From NCBI GenBank assembly GCA_016858145.1, contig JAEHOE010000091.1, positions 434,001-498,000 of the forward strand: a DNA stretch of 64,000 nucleotides. Direction: 5' to 3'. This document shows, piece by piece, positions 32,201-43,300 of the stretch. Each line of letters begins with the position of its first letter. Positions within the stretch are counted from its first letter, which is position 1. The position numbers were made by a program, and so were the translations under genes. This DNA comes from Edaphochlamys debaryana (lineage: Eukaryota; Chlorophyta; Chlorophyceae; Chlamydomonadales). A model generated the notes under the pieces. That model saw only the letters and a program-made list of their open reading frames with translations, was not told the origin of the DNA and made no database searches.

Positions 32201-33404
32201 CAGCTGTAAGTGCATGCTGCGCTTCATCAGACACTCAGTTCGGCTGCGGAGTACAGGCCATCCAATTCAGAACCACCGCTAGTGGCAACCGCAGCTTAGT
32301 GCTGTGCGACAGCCCCCAGCCATGGGTTACCGTCCCTACCGGTTACTCCCTGATTGGCTTCAAGACGAGCTCTCTTCCATATCAAGCGTACTTCTTCTAC
32401 CCACACTATTTGTCATTTCAATGGCCCACGTGGATCCATATAATGGCCTTTGTCTTTGCCACGGGTGGGTGATGAGTTGACGTTGACTTCGTTCATGCCT
32501 GCTGTGTCATCAGCTACTTATTGCATCCGCTCTCGTTACTCTTGTGACGTTGCGCGTAGGTTTACCAGCTGTGCCTCAAGCCCAACCAATCCCACAACCC
32601 CCCTCACCAAAACAGCCCCCTCCCGCAATACCGAGTCCTGTTACGACTGGTGCGTACCTTGCATTGCAGGCCTTCCTTGCCATACAATACATACATGACA
32701 TCAGTGTTCTCCATGCAGCCCTTCCTGCTGCCCTCTTGCCTGACGTGGCATACTTCGATGGCGGCAAAGCTGTGGTAGTAAACACGACCACAAAGCAGCC
32801 TATCGCATGGAGGGACGTCATGTATGACTCGGACCGCCCTCAGCAGCTGGAACTTTGGGAAAATTGCTCACAAAACAACTCCATGGCGGATGGTGGATAC
32901 GGCAGCATCCGAATGGACGGTACAACGTGTTTTGCCAGGTAGGGTGCATGCCGCGATGCTCAACAAACACAGCTGTGCAGGATTGCACTACTGTCCGCTG
33001 CTGTGTGCAGGTTGAGAAGTAATCTTTCGACGTGGAACACATAATCAGCCGCACCGTTCACAGTTGTGGTGATACACCAAGCCAAACCCGGCACCATTGC
33101 GGCTGCGCTCTTGCACCTCAGCCACACTCCCAGTAGCCCCGACAACGCCCTCCTCTTCACTCTTGGAACGCCGGGAATCCACTATGCATTGATGCTTCGA
33201 GGAAGTAACGGCAACCTTGCCTTTCACACAGAGGTTGCGCTCACTCAGCAAACGTGGACGCTTGACGCCTTCGTGCGCTATCAAGGGGGGACTGCGGGCA
33301 GCACGTTCACCAGCTCTGTGGTGTCCGGAGCTGTCACCCAGGGTGCCGAGCTCCGTGGCCAAGCCCCAATCTCAGTCGACCATGACAGCCTTGTTATTCC
33401 TTAA
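29296..33404 (+). pseudogene. Decayed gene for a secreted F5/8 type C plus ConA/LamG-like protein with proline-rich linkers
   Basis: Coding pieces appear in order. Exon 29296-29452 begins a galactose-binding F5/8 type C domain (VNLARGKAVYASS). It continues in exon 29547-29602 (WVSVDLG) and from about 29726 (RLRGAELRIGDSS, GRWATLQN, NYFLHVAKLVVY). A proline linker follows (30186-30266, SPPPAPPSPPTPPLPPQPPP), then a second F5/8 domain (30362-30490, NLARGQSAFASSSWG; from about 30591, ALGDTQQWF). LamG/ConA-like pieces come next (GVGINEFGRVLSWQDKRHG; VWAFFPNYPNALLFGVGYD; LTQVELGELYKAY), then another proline linker (about 32572-32642) and a final ConA-like part ending at 33404. Exons C to E join in phase, but reading frames change inside domains near 29865, 30700, 30965 and 31755, and a stop follows at about 32119. 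Intact relatives would be extracellular lectin or matrix proteins. Pseudogene is the best reading; unrecognised small exons or assembly errors could explain part of it. Confidence 0.6.
31397..31510 (+). repeat. 57-bp tandem duplication inside the lectin-like pseudogene
   Basis: GAACGATGCCGTCTGTGCAC starts at 31397 and again at 31454, and each copy ends in TCTGTCTGCCG. The second copy has a few extra bases and changes. It falls between two LamG-like pieces and introduces no recognisable domain. Confidence 0.8.
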
Positions 33405-34383
33405 CGTTAAACGTGTGGTTAAACCCGCAGGGTAACCCGCAAAACCAAGCCTTAACCCGGCGCTAATCCATGCTAACCGGCAAACTGGCAAGCCACGCTG
33501 GTTTGGCGGTCAGTAAGCCGGTTTAGCGGTTTACGAAGGCAGCTGCTGTCTCAGCAAGAGCTTATTGCACTCGACTAGGCGGCCTGAGTAATTGGTGGGC
33601 CTGCTGACGGTAGCTCGGCTCCCAACGTCAAAAGGGCCGCTCCATGCGGCTCTCAGCTGGCTTGCTCATGCCAGGGCGGAGCAAGCCAGCTGGGACGTAT
33701 GACAAGCACACCGGCATGGGATGCGGGGACGGGTTCTGCCGGGAGCGGAGTGCATGTGCAGCTGTGCTGTGCCGCGGCCCCTGGGCCCCCGCCGTGTACG
33801 GAAACGAGGACGAGCCAAGGGGACGAGCCAAGCCCCTCTCCAACTCGCGCCCTGAGGCCTCAGGAGCGGTTTAACCTTACCGTTTACCCTTATGCAAGGT
33901 CTGGATGTCGTGCTCGGACGTTTCTGGAGCCTGCCAGCCATCTTGCGGACCGATTCTCTAGTAGGGATTCCTCGCGAATGTTGGCCGCAAGCCTCGCTCA
34001 GCACCTTCCGGCCCCCGCAGGACGGCCTAATGGCTACTTGATACATAGTGACGCAAGGTTGTGCGCCTGGAACACGAATAAGTCGCGTGATCCCTGCTGC
34101 GAGGGATACATGTCTGCGAGGCATGTCTGCAAGGAAACCCACCGGCCGCTTGCCGTTGTGCTGCAGTAAGGCTGTATATGGAGGCTTCAGACCACAGGCT
34201 CTATCTGTCGCTTCGTGTGCTGGCATTCGCGTTCTGGGCGTTTCAAGCGACGCCTTTGCCCGATTCTCTAGTAGAGAATCCGCGCCAACCCCACTAGCAC
34301 GCACTAGCTCACCCGCTTGCGCTCCACCCACGGTCACCCTCCATACGGAATGGCTCTATGCCTTAGATCTTCCATCCCGTCCG
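33405..34383. other. Intergenic region with two copies of a palindromic 19-mer
   Basis: No gene is seen. AT-richer words of the AACC/GGTT type (GGTTAAACCC, GCTAACCGG, CCGGTTTAGCGG) cluster at 33405-33530. A perfect 9-bp-arm palindrome, GATTCTCTAGTAGAGAATC, lies at 34262-34280, and a near copy lies at 33952-33970. Confidence 0.5.
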
Positions 34384-37300
34384 CCCCTGGCGTGTGAGCA
34401 GAGGCCAGCTCCCTAACGCTTCCCTCGCTTAACACCCGCACCTGCGCAGCCTGTGGCCCCTGCTGCGCAGCCTGTCGCCCGCCCGCCCGCCCACCAGCTA
34501 GCGCTCCGCCTTGCTCTCGCTCGTGAGAGCATACCCGCCCTTGGCGTGTGATGAACAGAGGCCAGCTCCCCGACCCCTCCCCCGCTTGATACCCGCCCCT
34601 TCGCAAGCTGTCGCCCGCCCGCCCCCCAGTGCACCGCCTTGCCCTTGCTCGTGAGAGCATGCCCGCGCGCCCTTGGCGTGTGATGAACAGAGGCCAGCTC
34701 CCCGACCCTTCCCCCGCTTGATACCCGCCCTTCGCAAGCTGTCGCCCGCCCGCCCCCCAGTGCACCGCCTTGCCCTTGCTCTTGAGAGCATGCCCGCCCT
34801 TGGCGTGTGATGAACAGAGGCCAGCTCCCCGACCCTTCCCCCGCTTGATACCCGCCCCTTCACAAGCTGTCGCCCGCCCGCCCCCCGATGCACCGCCTTG
34901 CCCTTGCTCTTGAGAGCATGCCCGCCCTTGGCGTGTGATGAACAGAGGCCAGCTCCCCGACCCTTCCCCCGCTAGCTTGATGCCCGCCCCGCCCTTCGCA
35001 AGCTGTCGCCCGCCCGCCCCCAAGTGCACCGCCTTACTTGCCCTTGCTCTTGAGAGCATGTCTGCCCTCGGCGTGTGAATGAACAGAGGCCAGTTCCCCA
35101 ACCCTTCCCCCACTTGATACCCGCCCCTTCGCAAGCTGTCGCCCGCTTTCCCCCGCGGGATACCCGCCCCTTCGCAAGCTGTCGCCCGCCCGCCCCCCAG
35201 TGCACCGCCTTGCCCTTGCTCTTGAGAGCATGCCCGCGCGCCCTTGGCGTGTGATGAACAGAGGCCAGCTCCCCGACCCCTCCCCCGCTTGATGCCCGCC
35301 CCTTCGCAAGCTGTCGCCCGCCCGCCCCCCCAGTGCACCGCCTTGCCCTTGCTCTGAAGAGCATGCCCGCGCGCCCTTGGCGTGTGATGAACAGAGGCCA
35401 GCTCCCCGACCCTTCCCCCGCTTGATACCCGCCCCTTCACAAGCTGTCGCCCGCCCGCCCCCCGATGCACCGCCTTGCCCTTGCTCTTGAGAGCATGCCC
35501 GCCCTTGGCGTGTGATGAACAGAGGCCAGCTCCCCGACCCTTCCCCCGCTAGCTTGATGCCCGCCCCTTCGCAAGCTGTCGCCCGCCCGCCCCCCAGTGC
35601 ACCGCCTTGCCCTTGCTCGTGAGAGCATGCCCGCGCGCCCTTGGCGTGTGATGAACAGAGGCCAGCTCCCCGACCCTTCCCCCGCTTGATACCCGCCCCT
35701 TCGCAAGCTGTCGCCCGCCCGCCCCCCAGTGCACCGCCTTGCCCTTGCTCTTGAGAGCATGCCCGCCCTTGGCGTGTGATGAACAGAGGCCAGCTCCCCG
35801 ACCCTTCCCCCGCTTGATACCCGCCCCTTCGCAAGCTGTCGCCCCGCCCGCCCCCCAGTGCACCGCCTTGCCCTTGCTCTTGAGAGCATGCCCCGCCCTT
35901 GGCGTGTGATGAACAGAGGCCAGCTCCCCGACCCTTCCCCCGCTAGCTTGATGCCCCCCCCGCTAGCTTGATGCCCGCCCCGCCCCTTCACAAGCTGTCG
36001 CCCGCCCGCCCCCCGATGCACCGCCTTGCCCTTGCTCTTGAGAGCATGCCCGCCCTTGGCGTGTGATGAACAGAGGCCAGCTCCCCGACCCTTCCCCCGC
36101 TAGCTTGATGCCCGCCCCGCCCTTCGCAAGCTGTCGCCCGCCCGCCCCCAAGTGCACCGCCTTACTTGCCCTTGCTCTTGAGAGCATGTCTGCCCTCGGC
36201 GTGTGAATGAACAGAGGCCAGTTCCCCAACCCTTCCCCCACTTGATACCCGCCCCTTCGCAAGCTGTCGCCCGCTTTCCCCCGCGGGATACCCGCCCCTT
36301 CGCAAGCTGTCGCCCGCCCGCCCCCCAGTGCACCGCCTTGCCCTTGCTCGTGAGAGCATGCCCGCCCTTGGCGTGTGATGAACAGAGGCCAGCTCCCCGA
36401 CCCCTCCCCCGCTTGATGCCCGCCCCTTCGCAAGCTGTCGCCCGCCCGCCCCCCAGTGCACCGCCTTGCCCTTGCTCTGAAGAGCATGCCCGCGCGCCCT
36501 TGGCGTGTGATGAACAGAGGCCAGCTCCCCGACCCTTCCCCCGCTTGATACCCGCCCCTTCACAAGCTGTCGCCCGCCCCGCCCCCCGATGCACCGCCTT
36601 GCCCTTGCTCGTGAGAGCATGCCCGCCCTTGGCGTGTGATGAACAGAGGCCAGCTCCCCGACCCTTCCCCCGCTAGCTTGATGCCCCGCCCCTTCGCAAG
36701 CTGTCGCCCGCCCGCCCCCCAGTGCACCGCCTTGCCCTTGCTCGTGAGAGCATGCCCGCGCGCCCTTGGCGTGTGATGAACAGAGGCCAGCTCCCCGACC
36801 CTTCCCCCGCTTGATACCCGCCCCTTCGCAAGCTGTCGCCCGCCCCGCCCCCCGATGCACCGCCTTGCCCTTGCTCTTGAGAGCATGCCCGCCCTTGGCG
36901 TGTGATGAACAGAGGCCAGCTCCCCGACCCTTCCCCCGCTTGATACCCGCCCCTTCACAAGCTGTCGCCCGCCCGCCCCCCGATGCACCGCCTTGCCCTT
37001 GCTCTTGAGAGCATGCCCGCGCGCCCTTGGCGTGTGATGAACAGAGGCCAGCTCCCCGACCCTTCCCCCGCTTGATACCCGCCCCTTCGCAAGCTGTCGC
37101 CCGCCCGCCCCCCAGTGCACCGCCTTGCCCTTGCTCTTGAGAGCATGCCCGCCCTTGGCGTGTGATGAACAGAGGCCAGCTCCCCGACCCTTCCCCCGCT
37201 AGCTTGATGCCCCCCCCCGCTAGCTTGATGCCCGCCCCGCCCCTTCACAAGCTGTCGCCCGCCCGCCCCCCGATGCACCGCCTTGCCCTTGCTCTTGAGA

Positions 37301-38366
37301 GCATGCCCGCCCTTGGCGTGTGATGAAAAGAGGCCAGCTCCCCGACCCTTCCCCCGCTAGCTTGATGCCCGCCCCGCTAGCTTGATGCCCGCCCCGCCCC
37401 TTCACAAGCTGTCGCCCGCCCGCCCCCCGATGCACCGCCTTGCCCTTGCTCTTGAGAGCATGCCCGCCCTTGGCGTGTGATGAAAAGAGGCCAGCTCCCC
37501 GACCCTTCCCCCGCTAGCTTGATGCCCGCCCCGCCCTTCGCAAGCTGTCGCCCGCCCGCCCCCAAGTGCACCGCCTTACTTGCCCTTGCTCTTGAGAGCA
37601 TGTCTGCCCTCGGCGTGTGAATGAACAGAGGCCAGTTCCCCAACCCTTCCCCCACTTGATACCCGCCCCTTCGCAAGCTGTCGCCCGCTTTCCCCCGCGG
37701 GATACCCGCCCCTTCGCAAGCTGTCGCCCGCCCGCCCCCCAGTGCACCGCCTTGTCCTTGCTCGTGAGAGCATGCCCGCCCTTGGCGTGTGATGAACAGA
37801 GGCCAGCTCCCCGACCCCTCCCCCGCTTGATGCCCGCCCCTTCGCAAGCTGTCGCCCGCCCGCCCCCCAGTGCACCGCCTTGCCCTTGCTCTGAAGAGCA
37901 TGCCCGCGCGCCCTTGGCGTGTGATGAACAGAGGCCAGCTCCCCGACCCTTCCCCCGCTTGATACCCGCCCCTTCGCAAGCTGTCGCCCGCCCGCCCCCC
38001 AGTGCACCGCCTTGCCCTTGCTCTGAAGAGCATGCCCGCGCGCCCTTGGCGTGTGATGAACAGAGGCCAGCTCCCCGACCCTTCCCCCGCTAGCTTGATG
38101 CCCGCCCCTTCACAAGCTGTCGCCCGCCCGCCCCCAAGTGCACCGCCTTACTTGCCCTTGCTCTTGAGAGCATGTCTGCCCTCGGCGTGTGAATGAACAG
38201 AGGCCAGTTCCCCAACCCTTCCCCCACTTGATACCCGCCCCTTCGCAAGCTGTCGCCCGCCCGCCCCCCAGTGCACCGCCTTGCCCTTGCTCGTGAGAGC
38301 ATGCCCGCCCTTGGCGTATGATGAACAGAGGCCAGCTCTCCGACCCTTCCCCCGCTTGATGCCCGC
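34384..38366. repeat. Satellite A array 1 (128-bp unit)
   Basis: About 31 tandem units of 128 bp (for example, the unit starting at 34801 recurs at 34929). Each includes GTGTGATGAACAGAGGCCAG, CTTCGCAAGCTGTCGCC and CTTGCTCTTGAGAGCATG. Units vary by short insertions such as GCGCGCC or CTAGCTTGATG and by a shortened unit with a CCCCGCGGG segment. Blocks of several units recur as larger repeats (for example, 36203-36676 resembles 37617-38093). The left edge grades into degenerate units; the right edge is sharp at CACTCGGAGAAAGCC. Open frames across the array are not genes. Confidence 0.95.
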
Positions 38367-39548
38367 CACTCGGAGAAAGCCTCACTTGAGTTTTGCTTAA
38401 AAGTCCAGTTGATACTCCGTTACTTAAGTCCAGTTGATTTATTTTTTTCCCCTTTGAAAGTCGACTTTCAACTGGGACTTTTAACTGGGACATACAACTG
38501 GAAAGCATGCGCTTTCCAGTCCAAACTCCGACTTTCAACTGCTGCCTTTCAAGTGGAAACCATCCACCTTCCAGTCCAAACTCCGACTTTCAACTGCTGC
38601 TTTTCAAGCGGAAACCATCCGCTTTTCAGTTGAACCAGCCAGCTCGTTCAGTCCGCTTCCTAGTCCACCCGCCCACCCATGGGTAGCTGCCCAGCCAGCA
38701 CCCATGAACCTCCATACACATGCACCCACGCCAACTGCTGCTTCTCCATCCTCCTCCCATCCTCCAGCCGCTCGCATACGGACTCGAGCCCTCCGCGCCA
38801 GCGCATAAGTCCACCTTCTTGCCTGCGGGAAATGAAAGCAAGGGGAAGGCGTGCTCAGTAAACGGGTCAACGGGAGAAGGCGTGGCGCAAGGGTGTTCTG
38901 CTCACCTGAGCGCAGGTCAGCAGAAGACACTCCCGCGCGCAAATGTAGTTGCAGACCATTAGCTTCTGCGGTGACGGAAGGGTCGCGAGGTGAGCGAGCG
39001 GAAATGTGGTGGTCAACATCACCGGCACTGTGGCCTGTCCCAGCGCGAGGCCCTGGAGTTCCATGCTCCATCACACCTGTAGTTCTGCAAGTATGCGAAC
39101 AGATTGATCAGCGCACGGCAGGCCGCGCAAGGCTGCAGCATCTCCACGCACTCGGCCATCCAGCGCAGCTCCACTCAGCCGGCCGCTGAAGGCGCTCCTC
39201 CCTCGCCGTATGCTCGCATAGGAGGAATTAATACAGCCAAGCGAGCTGAAGCAGGCGCTCCGTCAAGCGTGCGCGTCAGTCAACGCCGGCTGCAGCAAGG
39301 CTTAAGGCGATAAGGCGATAAGCAACCATCCTTGACGTGTATGAGTTTATACGGATAGTGTATTATGAAAAGGGCGGTCGGAAGGCTGTGGTCAGTGGTC
39401 GTGGTCGTCAGTGGTCGCGGTCCGATGCATGCCGAGCGCATGACCCCACGCCCCTACCGCCGCCGGGCCCCGCGCAGCACCCCCCAAGAGACCCCCCAAC
39501 GCCCAGCACCCCAGATTCGACCAACGCAAGTTTCTGCAATCCCTTGGA
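38367..39548. other. Unique interlude with palindromes and short direct repeats
   Basis: This separates satellites A and B. It includes the perfect palindrome GAAAGTCGACTTTC (38456-38469), a dyad GGAAAGC-ATGC-GCTTTCC near 38500, and a 55-bp direct repeat beginning CCAGTCCAAACTCCGACTTT (38516 and 38571). Words such as AGTCCAGTTGAAACTCCG also occur in the spacers near 49550 and 61590. No gene is supported. Confidence 0.6.
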
Positions 39549-40310
39549 CGGAAGCGATGGCACCACAGTCCCCCTTCCACCACCGCAGCCTCCGCCGCAC
39601 TGCAGTGCGTGCCAGAGCGGAAGGGAGCGCAAGAGGCCGTGGGAGCAGGCCTGCGGGCGGGTTCGGGGGCGCAAGCGGAGCCGGGGACACGGAAGCGATG
39701 GCACCACACTCCACCTGCCACCACCGCAGCCTCCGCCACACTGCAGTGCGTGCCAGAGCGGAAGGGAGCGCAAGAGGCCGTGGGAGCAGGCCTGCGGGCG
39801 GGTTCGGGGGCGCAAGCGGAGCCGGGGACACGGAAGCGATGGCATCACACTCCACCTGCCACCGCCGCAGCCTCCGCCACACTGCAGTGCGTGCCAGAGC
39901 GGAAGGGAGCGCAAGAGGCCGTGGGAGCAGGCCTGCGGGCGGGTTCGGGGGCGCAAGCGGAGCCGGGGACACGGAAGCGATGGCACCACACTCCACCTGC
40001 CACCACCGCAGCCTCCGCCACACTGCAGTGCGTGCCAGAGCGGAAGGGAGCGCAAGAGGCCGTGGGAGCAGGCCTGCGGGTGGGTTCGGATACACAAGCG
40101 GTGCAGGGGACACGGAAGCGATGGCACCACAGTCCCCCTTCCACCACCGCAGCCTCCGCCGCACTGCAGTGCGTGCCAGAGCGGAAGGGAGCGCAAGAGG
40201 CCGTGGGAGCAGGCCTGCGGGTGGGTTCCGGGACACGACCTGTGCCGGGGACACGGAAGCGAGAGCCCCACCCTCCGCCTGCCACCACCGCAGCCTCGGC
40301 CGCTCTAATG
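39549..40310. repeat. Satellite B array (141-bp unit, about five copies)
   Basis: Units start with CGGAAGCGATGG at 39549, 39690, 39831, 39972 and 40113, with a partial unit from 40254. Unit length 141 is a multiple of three, so ORFs run through on both strands (47 residues per unit, Pro/His/Cys-rich on one plus frame). Several frames are open equally, which argues against coding. The array passes directly into satellite C. Confidence 0.93.
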
Positions 40311-40330
40311 TGCGTGCCGCAGAGGAAGGG

Positions 40331-43300
40331 GGCGCATGGAGTGAGCCCCCACGCTGCCTCGCGGCTGCCAGGGAGTCGGGTGGCCCTTAGGCCGCAGGCA
40401 CCGCCCAGGGCAAGCCCTCCGCGCGCCTGGAGCGAGCCCCCACGCTGCCCCGCGGCTGCCAGGGAGTCGGGCGGCCCCTAGACCGCAGGCACCGCCCAGG
40501 GCAAGCCCTCCGCGCGCCTGGAGCGGGCCCCCACGCTGCCCCGCGGCTGACAAGGCGTGGGGCGGCCCTGGGGCCGCAGGCACCGCCCAGGGCAAGCCCT
40601 CCGCGCGCCTGGAGCGGGCCCCCACGCTGCCCCGCGGCTGCCAGGGAGTCGGGCGGCCCCTAGACCGCAGGCACCGCCCAGGGCAAGCCCTCCGCGCGCC
40701 TGGAGCGAGCCCCCACGCCGCCCCGCGGCTGCCAAGGCGTGGGGCGGCCCTGGGGCCGCAGGCACCGCCCAGGGCAAGCCCTCCGCGCGCCTGTAGCGAG
40801 CCCCCACGCTGCCCCGCGGCTGCCAGGGAGTCGGGCGGCCCCCAGACCGCAGGCACCGCCCAGGGCAAGCCCTCCGCGAGCCTGGAGCGGGCCCCCACGC
40901 TGCCCCGCGGCTGTCAAGGCGTGGGGCGGCCCTGGGGCCGCAGGCACCGCCCAGGGCAAGCCCTCCGCGCGCCTGTAGCGAGCCCCCACGCTGCCCCGCG
41001 GCTGCCAGGGAGTCGGGCGGCCCCCAGACCGCAGGCACCGCCCAGGGCAAGCCCTCCGCGCGCCTGGAGCGAGCCCCCACGCCGCCCCGCGGCCATCAAG
41101 GCGTGGGGCGGCCCTGGGGCCGCAGGCACCGCCCAGGGCAAGCCCTCCGCGCGCCTGTAGCGAGCCCCCACGCTGCCCCGCGGCTGCCAGGGAGTCGGGC
41201 GGCCCCCAGACCGCAGGCACCGCCCAGGGCAAGCCCTCCGCGAGCCTGGAGCGGGCCCCCACGCTGCCCCGCGGCTGACAAGGCGTGGGGCGGCCCTGGG
41301 GCCGCAGGCACCGCTCAGGGCAAGCCCTCCGCGCGCCTGGAGCGAGCCCCCACGCCGCCCCGCGGCCATCAAGGCGTGGGGCGGCCCTGGGGCCGCAGGC
41401 ACCGCCCAGGGCAAGCCCTCCGCGCGCCTGGAGCGAGCCCCCACGCTGCCCCGCGGCTGCCAGGGAGTCGGGCGGCCCCTAGACCGCAGGCACCGCCCAG
41501 GGCAAGCCCTCCGCGCGCCTGGAGCGAGCCCCCACGCCGCCCCGCGGCCATCAAGGCGTGGGGCGGCCCTGGGGCCGCAGGCACCGCCCAGGGCAAGCCC
41601 TCCGCGCGCCTGGAGCGAGCCCCCACGCTGCCCCGCGGCTGCCAGGGAGTCGGGCGGCCCCTAGACCACAGGCACCGCCCAGGGCAAGCCCTCCGCGCGC
41701 CTGGAGCGGGCCCCCACGCTGCCCCGCGGCTGCCAAGGCGTGAGGCGGCCCTGGGGCCGCAGGCACCGCCCAGGGCAAGCCCTCCGCGCGCCTGGAGCGA
41801 GCCCCCACGCTGCCCCGCGGCTGCCAGGGAGTCGGGTGATCCTTAGGCCGCAGGCACCGCCCAGGGCAAGCCCTCCGCGCGCCTGGAGCGAGCCCCCACG
41901 CTGCCCCGCGGCTGCCAGGGAGTCGGGCGGCCCCTAGATCGCAGGCACCGCCCAGGGCAAGCCCTCCGCGAGCCTGGAGCGGGCCCCCACGCTGCCCCCG
42001 CGGCTGCCAAGTCGTGAGGCGGCCCTGGGGCCGCAGGCACCGCCCAGGGCAAGCCCTCCGTGCGCCTGGAGCGCGCCCCCACGCTGCCCCGCGGCTGCCA
42101 AGGCGTGAGGCGGCCCTGGGGCCGCAGGCACCGCCCAGGGCAAGCCCTCCGCGCGCCTGGAGCGAGCCCCCACGCTGCCCCGCGGCTGCCAGGGAGTCGG
42201 GTGGCCCTTAGGCCGCAGGCACCGCCCAGGGCAAGCCCTCCGCGCGCCTGGAGCGGGCCCCCACGCTGCCCCGCGGCTGCCAAGGCGTGAGGCGGCCCTG
42301 GGGCCGCAGGCACCGCCCAGGGCAAGCCCTCCGCGCGCCTGGAGCGAGCCCCCACGCTGCCCCGCGGCTGCCAGGGAGTCGGGTGGCCCTTAGGCCGCAG
42401 GCACCGCCCAGGGCAAGCCCTCCGCGCGCCTGGAGCGCGCCCCCACGCTGCCCCGCGGCTGCCAGGGAGTCGGGTGGCCCTTAGGCCGCAGGCACCGCCC
42501 AGGGCAAGCCCTCCGCGCGCCTGGAGCGAGCCCCCACGCTGCCCCGCGGCTGCCAAGGCGTGAGGCGGCCCTGGGGCCGCAGGCACCGCCCAGGGCAAGC
42601 CCTCCGCGCGCCTGGAGCGAGCCCCCCACGCTGCCCCGCGGCTGCCAGGGAGTCGGGCGGCCCCTAGATCGCAGGCACCGCCCAGGGCAAGCCCTCCGCG
42701 AGCCTGGAGCGGGCCCCCACGCTGCCCCGCGGCTGCCAAGGCGTGAGGCGGCCCTGGGGCCGCAGGCACCGCCCAGGGCAAGCCTCCGCGCGCCTGGAGC
42801 GAGCCCCCACGCTGCCCCGCGGCTGCCAGGGAGTCGGGTGGCCCTTAGGCCGCAGGCACCGCCCAGGGCAAGCCCTCCGCGCGCCTGGAGCGGGCCCCCA
42901 CGCTGCCCCGCGGCTGCCAGGGAGTCGGGCGGCCCCCAGACCGCAGGCACCGCCCAGGGCAAGCCCTCCGCGCGCCTGGAGCGGGCCCCCACGCTGCCCC
43001 GCGGCTGCCAAGTCGTGAGGCGGCCCTGGGGCCGCAGGCACCGCCCAGGGCAAGCCCTCCGCGCGCCTGGAGCGAGCCCCCACGCTGCCCCGCGGCTGCC
43101 AAGGCGTGAGGCGGCCCTGGGGCCGCAGGCACCGCCCAGGGCAAGCCCTCCGCGCGCCTGGAGCGCGCCCCCACGCTGCCCCGCGGCTGCCAAGTCGTGA
43201 GGCGGCCCTGGGGCCGCAGGCACCGCCCAGGGCAAGCCCTCCGCGCGCCTGGAGCGAGCCCCCACGCTGCCCCGCGGCTGCCAGGGAGTCGGGCGGCCCC

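Noticed and set aside
33405..33530. Telomere-like repeats
   Set aside because: AACC/GGTT-type words are frequent but irregular; no tandem TTTTAGGG or TTTAGGG run is present.
39337..40481. ORFs of 290-341 codons across satellite B
   Set aside because: The 141-bp unit is a multiple of three, so at least three plus frames and two minus frames stay open equally. No single frame is favoured.
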